From: an uncultured Prevotella sp.
Lineage (GTDB): Bacteria; Bacteroidota; Bacteroidia; Bacteroidales; Bacteroidaceae
Reading direction: 5' to 3'
NCBI GenBank assembly: GCA_900546575.1
Contig: URDM01000018.1
Span: 1-38,685 of the forward strand
Length of the DNA stretch: 38,685 bases
In this document: piece by piece, positions 31,095-38,685 of the stretch
How positions within the stretch are numbered: the stretch's first letter is position 1
Layout of the letters: each line of letters opens with the position of its first letter
Notes under the pieces: model-generated
What the model was told of the DNA's origin: nothing
Databases searched by the model: none
The model's input: the letters and a program-made list of their open reading frames with translations, nothing else
Translations under genes and position numbers: made by a program

Positions 31095-32594
31095 ATGAAA
31101 TACATATATATATTTGTAATAGCCGTGCTGACGGGAAGCCTGTCTTCGTGCAACGACTGGCTTGACGTATCGCCAAAGCAATATATTCCAGCCGACAAGA
31201 TGTTCGAGTCGGAGTCGGGTTTCAAGGATATTCTCACCGGCATCTATCTCCGAATGGGCACCACCAGCCTCTACGCAGGCGACCTCACCTACGCCTATCT
31301 TGACGAAATGGCAGGTCTGTACAGCGACTATCCCCAACGCAACAATTCGAACGTGTTCAATCAGTCGACGGTTTTCGACTACGACAACCTATTCCTCGAC
31401 AAGCGCAACGGCATCTACGAGGCACAGTACAACGTCATTTCCAACATCAACAATTTGCTGACCGGACTGGAGAGTCATCGCGAAGTGCTCACATCGCCCC
31501 ACTATTACGAGGTGATAAAGGGCGAAGCACTGGGTCTGCGCGCCTTCCTCTACTTCGACTTGCTGCGCCTCTACGGCCCCATCTACAGCCAGCATCCTAC
31601 CGATGCTGCCATCCCCTACAAGACAACGTTCGACACCGAACCCACTCCGGTGTTGCCTGCCAATGAGGTTGTGGCTAAGATTGTAGACGACCTGAAGGCT
31701 GCCGAGCAGCTGCTCGAAGCTCACGACACACGCGACTTCTTCACCGATGAGAACGACCGTACCGCATTCCTCAGCAACCGCGAGTTCCGTATGAACGTGT
31801 ATGCTGTCAAGGCTATGCTCGCACGTGTGTATTGCTATGCCGGAGAGAAGGCTCTTGCCGTGCAGAAGGCGCAGGAAGTGATAGACGCTTCCAAAATATT
31901 CAGCCTCTACAAGAGCCAGACTGCATCCAACTACAACTCCATACGCTATGGCGAACAGATATTCGGACTCAGCGTACACGAGTTGTCTACATTGCTCGAC
32001 AACAACTTCATGATGATGGATCTCGACTCTTACAACTCTGCTACAAACAGACGTTTCGGACTGACCGAGCAGATGATGAACCAGATTTACGAGGGATTCA
32101 CTTCCGACTGGCGCCAGAACATCGTGGCATTCTCGTGGGACGACAGCCATGCCAACGCCTTCTGCAAGAAGTATAATCAAGCTCCGCTGCTCAGCGCACA
32201 CGGCTATCAGGGTGCCGATGCCATACCGCTCATACGTCTTCCGGAGATGTACTACATCATAGCCGAGTGTGCCGACGACGCTCAGACAAGTGTCAACGCA
32301 CTCAACACCGTACGCTTCGCACGCGGCATTTCGTACAGCGACGAGATATTCACTAACGGATATGACCAGCCAGACGTCGCATCGGCTGAGAACAAGGAGC
32401 AGACACGCCGCATCAACGAAATCATGAAGGAGTATCGCAAGGAGTACTTCGCCGAGGGACAACTGTTCTACTTCCTCAAGAATCACGCCTATAGCAGATA
32501 CTACGGATGCAACGTCGACGGTATGACTGCAAAGCAATATCAGATGCCTTTGCCCGACAACGAGAAGATATTCGGCAACAACTCTAAAAAGTAA
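31095..32594 (+). CDS. SusD/RagB-family surface lipoprotein
   Basis: This 499-residue protein has a lipoprotein signal with lipobox L-S-S-C19 followed by NDWLDV, the usual SusD opening. The TPR-like helical region includes GEALGLRAFLYFDLLRLYGP (about 147-166) and AVKAMLARVYCYAG. The C-terminal end has RLPEMYYIIAEC and RRINEIMKEYRKEYFAEGQLFYFLK. It forms the lid of the SusC transporter at the cell surface and captures the nutrient. It starts 23 bases after susC. Ligand specificity cannot be read from sequence. Confidence 0.95.
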   Translation: MKYIYIFVIAVLTGSLSSCNDWLDVSPKQYIPADKMFESESGFKDILTGIYLRMGTTSLYAGDLTYAYLDEMAGLYSDYPQRNNSNVFNQSTVFDYDNLFLDKRNGIYEAQYNVISNINNLLTGLESHREVLTSPHYYEVIKGEALGLRAFLYFDLLRLYGPIYSQHPTDAAIPYKTTFDTEPTPVLPANEVVAKIVDDLKAAEQLLEAHDTRDFFTDENDRTAFLSNREFRMNVYAVKAMLARVYCYAGEKALAVQKAQEVIDASKIFSLYKSQTASNYNSIRYGEQIFGLSVHELSTLLDNNFMMMDLDSYNSATNRRFGLTEQMMNQIYEGFTSDWRQNIVAFSWDDSHANAFCKKYNQAPLLSAHGYQGADAIPLIRLPEMYYIIAECADDAQTSVNALNTVRFARGISYSDEIFTNGYDQPDVASAENKEQTRRINEIMKEYRKEYFAEGQLFYFLKNHAYSRYYGCNVDGMTAKQYQMPLPDNEKIFGNNSKK

Positions 32595-32602
32595 GAACAA
32601 CT

Positions 32603-33313
32603 ATGAAACATATACTTTTATTTATAGCGACCGTTGTTTTGGCTTGCAGCTACATCAGTTGCTCGGAAGAGAAAATCGAGATGTACAACCAGGAGCCACG
32701 CATCAACTTCAATCAGCGTATAGTATACGGCGAACTCACCGACACCGACTATGTAAAGATAAAGACCGACCCGTATCGTGTGGACAGCTTCCGAGTGAGA
32801 ATACAGGGCAATTTGCTCACATCCAGCCGCGACCTTTGCGTCAAGCAGAGCGACAACAGCGAATATCAGAACTCGCTCGAACTGCTTATGGACGACAAAT
32901 ATACGTTCAGCAAGCTTGACGGAGTAGAACAGAAGTTCTATTTCAAGGTGAAACGCCCTGCATACAAGCCCGGCAACAAGACCTACGGTTGCAATATTGT
33001 ATTCGACAACGACAACCCCAAGCACCAGTTCCTTAAAGGCATAGTAAGTGACAGCTACGCCGAGGTAAACTACGTTTGGAAGATTGAAATGCCAGACAAT
33101 TGGTATGACTACTCATGGACGGGTTGGGGCGACTTCAGCGTAGCCAAATACTGCTACATAATGGACGTGCTGGGATATACGTTCGACAAGATAACAACCG
33201 ATCAGGAGAACGACGAGGCAATGGAGAAGGTTGGCGCTGCCTACGAGGAATACAAACGTGAGCACGGTCCGATACTCGACGAGAACGGCAACGATATTTT
33301 CCCGGATGAATAA
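32603..33313 (+). CDS. DUF4843-like surface lipoprotein
   Basis: This 236-residue protein has a lipoprotein signal with a cysteine at residue 20 (SYISC) followed by SEEKIEMY. The pattern QEPRINF near residue 30 and a beta-rich body match DUF4843 proteins, which are nearly always encoded just after SusC/SusD. A WYDYSWTGWGDFSVAKY stretch near residue 168 is conserved in type. It is probably an extra ligand-binding or structural lipoprotein of the transporter. It begins eight bases after susD, so it is in the same operon. Confidence 0.78.
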   Translation: MKHILLFIATVVLACSYISCSEEKIEMYNQEPRINFNQRIVYGELTDTDYVKIKTDPYRVDSFRVRIQGNLLTSSRDLCVKQSDNSEYQNSLELLMDDKYTFSKLDGVEQKFYFKVKRPAYKPGNKTYGCNIVFDNDNPKHQFLKGIVSDSYAEVNYVWKIEMPDNWYDYSWTGWGDFSVAKYCYIMDVLGYTFDKITTDQENDEAMEKVGAAYEEYKREHGPILDENGNDIFPDE

Positions 33314-33335
33314 TAAACTATAAATACGAAACAAT

Positions 33336-34994
33336 ATGAAAAAGATATATTCATACATATTGGGCATTGCGTCGGTGGCATTGCTACAGGGATGCTACGA
33401 AGACAAAGGCAACTACGACTATCACGATGTCAACGACATCAAGATAGAAATACCCGAAGCCAAGGTGCGTATGCCTAAGACAGAGGCGCAGAGCGTAACT
33501 CTGACGCCCGAACTGTCGCAGACTATGGCGCAAAACGAAGACAACCTCACCTTCGAATGGCTGCGTCTGAAGGCAGACGCGAAGTTGGGTTCGAAACAAA
33601 TCAAAGACTACGACAAGTATTCTACGGGCAAAGTGTGCAACGTTGAGGTTGAACCCAACAATCCCGAAAGCATCGGTATGATGCTTGTAGTAAGCAACGA
33701 GGAGACAGGACAGAAATGGTATGAGCTGGGCAAGGTTACTGTTATCAAGCCACTCAACCCTGCCTGGTTCGTATTGCAGGAAACACCGGAGCAGCGAAGC
33801 GTTGTTGGTGCTGTCGAAGGCGATGCCAACGGATTCTTTGCATACTCAGATGTTTTCAAATCGGAAACCGGTGAGTCGTTCGCACTCAACGGAAAACCTT
33901 TGGCAATTGCTGCAAAAGGCAAATACGGAAATACCAGTTTATTTCCAATGGGTACAAAAAGATTTGCCAATCTGACCATTGCTACAAGCAACGAGATTGC
34001 TACATACGACCCGAGCACCCTCTCTATGAAGTACGGTACAAACAAAATAATGTTTGAACACGCAATGAACAACAGGCCTGTCAATCTGTCTTATTACAAG
34101 ATGGACAAGAAGGGCGAGATGTTCGTGACCGACTCGAAGGCCTACTTTGCATACGACGACGGATGGTGTGTGCCCTATTCTGTATACGACACGCAAGTTA
34201 AAGACGAAGAAACAAAAAGCGTCGTTTTCCTGCCAACCCACTTCGCTACGTTTGGCAGCTATGTGTTGGCATACAACGAGGATACTCATCGTTTCCGTTT
34301 GGGCAACGCCTTCTCGTCGCCGAATGATTATATCATGACATCATTTCGAATTACACAATATTTTAGAATGGGTTCGCCGTGGAGAGATGCAAAACCTCTC
34401 GTGTTCAGAGATATCAACGATGACGCGGAAGGAACATACGCTTTCGACCCCAACAACGTCAGTTCTTCATTGCAATTGCTCGACATTGTGTGCGGAGGCG
34501 ACAACGGCAACTACGCTTATGCAGTCATGGGCGACGGCTCACACAGTCTGACGGTGTTCGGTTTCAGCGCAGATTGGAACGATCCGATGTGCAAGAGCAA
34601 GGCAACTGTACAACTGCCAGGCGACGTTGACCTCAGTTCGGCACGCTTTGCAGCCTCGGCAGCCTACTCTACTCACTTCGTCTTCATGGCAGCGGGCAAC
34701 AGCGTTTATCGTATAGACCTCGATCGTCAGAAGATTGAGACCATCTACACCTACGATGCCGACCAAAACGCAAAGATAGCTTGCCTTAAATTCCGCGATC
34801 CGGAAAGCGCTGAGGAGTCGCTCGGAATGGTATTGGGCATTGCAATCAATACATCCGACGCCAAGGGCGTTATGGCAGAATTGCAACTCAACGTTGCCGG
34901 CGACGTCGACCGAGCCGAAGGCAGCGTATTTATATTCAATGATGCAGCCAATCAGTTTGGCAAAATCGTTGACATATCGTACAATCACGAATAA
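33336..34994 (+). CDS. PKD-like family surface lipoprotein
   Basis: This 552-residue protein has a lipoprotein signal with lipobox L-Q-G-C22. An Ig/PKD-like region follows (about 35-140, with LTFEWLRLK and a VEVEPNNPESIGMMLVVSNEETG strand pair). The long remainder has propeller-like repeats such as NYAYAVMGDGSHSLTVFGFS and THFVFMAAGNSVYRIDLDRQKIETIYTYD. This suits the PKD-like lipoproteins found with SusC/SusD and metalloprotease genes. It probably binds a surface substrate. It lies 22 bases after the DUF4843 gene and 17 bases before the protease gene. Confidence 0.78.
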   Translation: MKKIYSYILGIASVALLQGCYEDKGNYDYHDVNDIKIEIPEAKVRMPKTEAQSVTLTPELSQTMAQNEDNLTFEWLRLKADAKLGSKQIKDYDKYSTGKVCNVEVEPNNPESIGMMLVVSNEETGQKWYELGKVTVIKPLNPAWFVLQETPEQRSVVGAVEGDANGFFAYSDVFKSETGESFALNGKPLAIAAKGKYGNTSLFPMGTKRFANLTIATSNEIATYDPSTLSMKYGTNKIMFEHAMNNRPVNLSYYKMDKKGEMFVTDSKAYFAYDDGWCVPYSVYDTQVKDEETKSVVFLPTHFATFGSYVLAYNEDTHRFRLGNAFSSPNDYIMTSFRITQYFRMGSPWRDAKPLVFRDINDDAEGTYAFDPNNVSSSLQLLDIVCGGDNGNYAYAVMGDGSHSLTVFGFSADWNDPMCKSKATVQLPGDVDLSSARFAASAAYSTHFVFMAAGNSVYRIDLDRQKIETIYTYDADQNAKIACLKFRDPESAEESLGMVLGIAINTSDAKGVMAELQLNVAGDVDRAEGSVFIFNDAANQFGKIVDISYNHE

Positions 34995-35011
34995 GCACTT
35001 CTCAAAAACGA

Positions 35012-37216
35012 ATGAAAGTGAAACGTAAATACTTTCTTACAGCACTACTGATGTCTGCCTGTTCGCTCTCTGTGAGCGGGCAACATCAGTTTGACAACTG
35101 CTTCAAAAGCCCACCTCGCATAACGCATGGAATGTTCGACACGTACGAATCGGACGGAAATATGTACTGGGCGATACCCGACTCGCTGTTAGACCGTGAA
35201 TACAGCATCACAACAACAATACTTCAAGCTCCCGAAAGTCCCAACCGCAAATCTGAAACCAAATACGGATATGCCGGCGACTTGATTGGTCCGATGTATA
35301 TGGCGCTGCATAAGCGTGACGGCAAACTGATTATTGCCGACCCGCAGCACAGCCTCATCATTACCGACCGAGCCGGAGACATAGGCCGTATAGCCAAGCT
35401 CACACCAACAGAACGCACCTACCGCAGTCTGCCTGTAATGGCAGAGAGCAACGGAATGACGCTCGTCGAGATTGGAACAACGCTGAAGTGCTTCACTCTG
35501 TTTGCTCTTGAGCCTGCCTACTACGACATGAAAATCAGCGCACGCGACGCAAAAAAGGACACGATAGAAGACGTCAAGGGACGCAACGACTGCATATTGC
35601 TACGCATATCGCGCGTCTATCGCAATATGTCTGCGCTCCGCCCTACTCCCGGCAAGACTATTCCGTCGTACGAAGGCATCTGGAAGACAGGCGTATGCAT
35701 CAGTATTATGCCCAAGACTCCTATACCTATCAAGCGTGGCGACGGCAAGACTTACTTCGAAATCAGCAAGAGAATCATGGCTGACAGCGGACGTGTATCA
35801 CGTATGCCTATAATAAAACGCTGGCGACTGGACATCCGTCCAGAAGACCGCGAGCGATACTTCAAGGGCGAATTGGTAGAACCTGTCAATCCGATTGTGT
35901 TCTATGTCGACCGTAACTTCCCCAAGTTGTATCAGAAGAGTATCATTGAGGCTGTGCGAGAGTGGCGCCAGGCATTCGAACAGGCAGGATTCAAGAACGC
36001 CATCGATGCCCGACTGGCACCCACGCCAAAGGAAGACCCCGACTTCTGCATGTACGATAGCCGCTATCCTTACATCTCATGGAAGACATCGGGAATGGCT
36101 AACGCTTACGGCCCTTCGCCCTGCGAGGGTCGCTCGGGCGAGATTACAGCGTGTCACGTTGGCGTGTTCAGCAGTGTGCTACAGGTTGTTCAGAACTGGT
36201 ATTTCGCCCAATGTGGTGCCGTAGACCCCGTAGCTCGAAAGCCGATACTGCCCGAATGGCTGCAATGTGAGCTGCTGAAACTGGTGATAACCCACGAAAT
36301 CGGACACTCGCTCGGACTGGAACACAACCACAGCGGAAGCAGTCATGCGTCTATAGACAATCTGCGCGACAACGAATATCTGTCGCGTCACGGCATTGGA
36401 AGTTCAATTATGGACTACGTGCGATTCAACTATGCTCTACGACCTGGCGACAAAGTGAAGCTCGCCAATCGTCGTATACAAATAGGAGCATACGACCGTT
36501 GGGCTATAGAATGGGGCTACCGCATATTCCCAGGCGACACTCCTGAAGAGCAGGAGCAGAACCGGCGGAAATGGTATGAACAACAGAAGAAGGACAATCC
36601 GGAACTCGCTTTCTACGATCTGCGCGATGTCCGCTCGCAACAGGAGGACCTTGGCAACGACCATGTGGCTGTAAACACTCAAGGCATAGAAAACCTGAAG
36701 TATCTGTGCAGCCTTAAGGACATCTGGAAAACAAAGTCTGTGGTCGAAGAACAGATTATGCGCGAACGCTACAAGGCAATGATTGAGCATTACGGACATT
36801 GGGTAGGACACGTGACTGCACATCTTGGAGGCTGCCGCTATGTTGACGGCAAACAGCAACTGGAGTCGGCTGAATACTGCCGCAAGGCTGTGCGCTTTCT
36901 GCAAGACTATGTGTTCACGCCACCGACATGGCTGTTCGACCGGCAAATCATTGATGCCGTACACGCCGACCGACAAGAGTCTATAGACAAGCTGTACAAA
37001 TCGTGCATGGATTCGATGCGTTACGCACTGGAACTTATGGCTAAACAGCCTGCCGATGCAAAGGATGTAATGACCAAAGACGAACTTGTAGAGTCGATTG
37101 AAAGTACGCTTTCGGCGCTTGACACAACTGGCGACGATGCCGAACTGAACAAATACGTACAAGACAAGTGGCGCAAACTGATAGGGAACGGTACTAAAGA
37201 CAAAACAAAGGAATGA
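35012..37216 (+). CDS. Secreted zinc metalloprotease, metzincin-like (DUF5117/DUF4953 type)
   Basis: This 734-residue protein has a signal peptide (about 1-23, ending VSGQ). N-terminal beta-rich regions of the DUF5117/DUF5118 kind cover about 30-290. The catalytic domain has the extended zinc motif H428-E429-I-G-H432-S-L-G-L-E-H438-N and a probable Met-turn, S-I-M467-D-Y. A helical C-terminal region follows. The motif is that of metzincins: three His ligands plus Glu as base. It should cut proteins or peptides in the periplasm or at the surface. It lies in a SusC/SusD operon and overlaps the next gene, a related but inactive-looking protein, by ATGA. Confidence 0.88.
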   Translation: MKVKRKYFLTALLMSACSLSVSGQHQFDNCFKSPPRITHGMFDTYESDGNMYWAIPDSLLDREYSITTTILQAPESPNRKSETKYGYAGDLIGPMYMALHKRDGKLIIADPQHSLIITDRAGDIGRIAKLTPTERTYRSLPVMAESNGMTLVEIGTTLKCFTLFALEPAYYDMKISARDAKKDTIEDVKGRNDCILLRISRVYRNMSALRPTPGKTIPSYEGIWKTGVCISIMPKTPIPIKRGDGKTYFEISKRIMADSGRVSRMPIIKRWRLDIRPEDRERYFKGELVEPVNPIVFYVDRNFPKLYQKSIIEAVREWRQAFEQAGFKNAIDARLAPTPKEDPDFCMYDSRYPYISWKTSGMANAYGPSPCEGRSGEITACHVGVFSSVLQVVQNWYFAQCGAVDPVARKPILPEWLQCELLKLVITHEIGHSLGLEHNHSGSSHASIDNLRDNEYLSRHGIGSSIMDYVRFNYALRPGDKVKLANRRIQIGAYDRWAIEWGYRIFPGDTPEEQEQNRRKWYEQQKKDNPELAFYDLRDVRSQQEDLGNDHVAVNTQGIENLKYLCSLKDIWKTKSVVEEQIMRERYKAMIEHYGHWVGHVTAHLGGCRYVDGKQQLESAEYCRKAVRFLQDYVFTPPTWLFDRQIIDAVHADRQESIDKLYKSCMDSMRYALELMAKQPADAKDVMTKDELVESIESTLSALDTTGDDAELNKYVQDKWRKLIGNGTKDKTKE

Positions 37217-38469
37217 AGAATACATTAATAATAGCGGGGCTTATGACAGCCACTTTGGCAATGGCTCAGCCGCAACCTATAAGCTATAGCAATCTCGTCA
37301 AGACCGGAACAAAGCTCGCCGAGGGCGTTCTGCCAATATATCAGCACGACAACCATGTGTATATGGAGTTCGACCGGCAGCTCGACGGACGCGAGATGGA
37401 ACTCAGAGGACAAATCGACTGCGGATTCGGACTGATTGACAGGGCTGTGAAATCGATTGGAGTAGTTAAGCTTTCAGTGCCCGACTCGGCTACAGTAGTA
37501 CTCAATCAGCCTTTCTATCACGACCGTATACTGGATACCGACAGCCCGCTGACCAAGGCTTTCAATCTCTCCAACGGCCCAACTGTAGGACGAACGTATT
37601 GCGCTGCAGTTGTATCGGACAAGGGAAATCCAATTGTCGACATAACCGAATTGGTGGAGTACGGCATGGAATGGTTTGACTGCTCGCAGTATAGCGCGAT
37701 ACGCTCGCTCGTAGAGGGGTCAGGCCGACTGACCGAAGTACACGCTTCTGCCAGCGGCGTAGCTATGAGCATAGAACGACAGTATGAGACAGAAGCCGAA
37801 CAATACTCGTTCAACAGTATGGCGATAATACTTCCCAATGCCAGCAAACCGCTGCTAACGAGCTACTACTTCAATCTGCTGCCCACTAACGGCGAACCCA
37901 TACGACTGTGTGCAAGGGATATTGCAGCCCAGACAATTCATCTGAACGACTACTCGCAAAATCCTTACACCATGGTTGAGGATTCGTTGGTGATGAGATG
38001 GGCTACAAATGTTCCGTGCGTGTTCTACATCGACTCGCTGATGCCTCAACAATATCGAGGCGCTGTAGTAAAAGGCATTGAGTCGTGGAACTCGGTTTTG
38101 GCTAAAGCGGGAGTGAAGAAGCGGCTTACAGCAAAACCTTTGGGCAAGCAAACGAAAGCCGTTGAGCAGGCTATTGTTGTGGCTTACGACTTCGGAGGCA
38201 AAGGTGTAACGTCTGAAAAGACTGTTCATCCTCGCACTGGCGAAATACTTTCGTGCCGACTCAACATCGGACACAACGGGAAAAGTCCCATAACTGCCGA
38301 CGAACTGACAAAGAGCATACACAAGGAAGTGGCACAAATACTGGGCATTGCGCCCAACGCCAACGACCAACAGGCCACACACGCCCTGAAATATCTGTAC
38401 AATGCACCTGCCAACAGCAATGTCTACAAGGACCGCGAACGAATGATTGGCATCGTGAAGGGTAAATAA
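37213..38469 (+). CDS. Shorter paralogue of the metalloprotease with a lost zinc site (pseudoprotease)
   Basis: This 418-residue protein has a signal peptide (about 1-18, ending AMA). It resembles the upstream protease over its pre-catalytic part: PCVFYIDSLMPQQYRGAVVK matches PIVFYVDRNFPKLYQKSIIE, SWNSVLAKAGVKK matches EWRQAFEQAGFKN, and HPRTGEILSC matches EGRSGEITAC. At the zinc motif it has K371-E-V-A-Q375-I-L-G-I-A-P381-N, so the three His positions are Lys, Gln and Pro while Glu, Gly and Asn are kept. It ends about 35 residues later, without Met-turn or C-terminal region. The reading frame is intact, so it is probably a translated non-catalytic partner rather than debris. Start overlaps the protease stop. 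Confidence 0.8.
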   Translation: MKNTLIIAGLMTATLAMAQPQPISYSNLVKTGTKLAEGVLPIYQHDNHVYMEFDRQLDGREMELRGQIDCGFGLIDRAVKSIGVVKLSVPDSATVVLNQPFYHDRILDTDSPLTKAFNLSNGPTVGRTYCAAVVSDKGNPIVDITELVEYGMEWFDCSQYSAIRSLVEGSGRLTEVHASASGVAMSIERQYETEAEQYSFNSMAIILPNASKPLLTSYYFNLLPTNGEPIRLCARDIAAQTIHLNDYSQNPYTMVEDSLVMRWATNVPCVFYIDSLMPQQYRGAVVKGIESWNSVLAKAGVKKRLTAKPLGKQTKAVEQAIVVAYDFGGKGVTSEKTVHPRTGEILSCRLNIGHNGKSPITADELTKSIHKEVAQILGIAPNANDQQATHALKYLYNAPANSNVYKDRERMIGIVKGK

Positions 38470-38492
38470 ATGATTCACATCGCTGCTTGCTC

Positions 38493-38530
38493 AGGCCATG
38501 GCGAGGACGCCATAGCCTCCTACATTTTTT
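38493..38530 (+). terminator. Intrinsic terminator of the SusC operon
   Basis: AGGCCATGGCG (38493-38503) pairs with CGCCATAGCCT (38508-38518) with one mismatch and a 4-base loop, followed shortly by TTTTTT. It lies 24 bases after the last stop codon. Confidence 0.82.
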
Positions 38531-38685
38531 GCAACTACGCGAGGAAACAATTATTCCCTCGTGAGAAAACAAAAAAAACTGAGGCTACGACGGGGACGCC
38601 ATAGCCTAGGGTGTTCAAAATCGCTTTAAAATCCTGCGCATTTTTTACCTATAGTATTGATGCGCTTGACCACCAAATTTGGAGA
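38531..38685. repeat. Non-coding right edge with further hairpins
   Basis: A CGAGG…CCCTCG hairpin lies near 38539-38561, and a second GAGGCTA…ATAGCCT hairpin (38581-38607) repeats the sequence of the operon terminator. No gene was recognised from 38611 to the end of the window. Confidence 0.5.

Noticed and set aside
31389..32600. 403-codon open frame on the minus strand within susD
   Set aside because: Antisense shadow of a conserved gene in the middle of an operon, with no promoter and no recognised domain.
37213..38469. Simple pseudogene of the metalloprotease
   Set aside because: The frame is open over 418 codons with an intact signal peptide and coupled start, and only the zinc ligands are changed, which fits selection for a non-catalytic protein better than random decay.

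Overview
The window looks like a chromosomal segment of a Bacteroidales bacterium, most likely Prevotellaceae (Prevotella or a sister genus). The evidence is a SusC/SusD operon, a PorE-like type IX secretion lipoprotein, repeated TAnnTTTG promoter elements, an almost complete lack of Shine-Dalgarno sequences, and intergenic repeats of the kind seen in Prevotella. No tRNA, rRNA, phage or transposase gene was recognised.

Left part (1-9084): a decayed TonB-receptor 3' end; a two-gene lysine exporter (LysO halves with an ATGA overlap); fhs (formate-THF ligase) followed by a secreted serine hydrolase; a bidirectional terminator; then minus-strand guaA, a MurU-like nucleotidyltransferase, and a kinase fused to a RapZ C-terminal domain. 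The last two look like the AmgK/MurU route that salvages cell-wall amino sugars, with an aminosugar-sensing domain added to the kinase. A small membrane protein precedes the kinase in the same operon.

Middle part (9268-27583): porE; a convergent ECF-sigma operon; an esterase; a secreted C1 peptidase; an M24 aminopeptidase P; a patatin; a PAP2 phosphatase; a GH92 mannosidase; a divergent cupin/HxlR pair; a wrecked OmpA gene; and the operon def - TPR protein - GHL10 glycosidase. Most of these are housekeeping or envelope functions. The intergenic DNA is the unusual part. It holds several arrays with an exact 22-bp period (three arrays of five units share one sequence family, and other arrays with the same period have unrelated sequence), a 170-bp MITE-like element in two oppositely oriented copies, one of which interrupts a 22-bp array, and a 161-bp nested inverted repeat.

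Right part (27669-38530): a six-gene plus-strand operon. It encodes SusC, SusD, a DUF4843 lipoprotein, a PKD-like lipoprotein, a secreted metzincin-like zinc protease, and a shorter paralogue of that protease with all three zinc histidines replaced. It contains no glycosidase and no adjacent regulator, so a protein, peptide or glycoprotein substrate is plausible. The operon has a leader of about 270 nt carrying one of the 22-bp arrays. The protease/pseudoprotease pair attached to SusCD and the kinase-RapZ fusion are the best candidates for undescribed biology.
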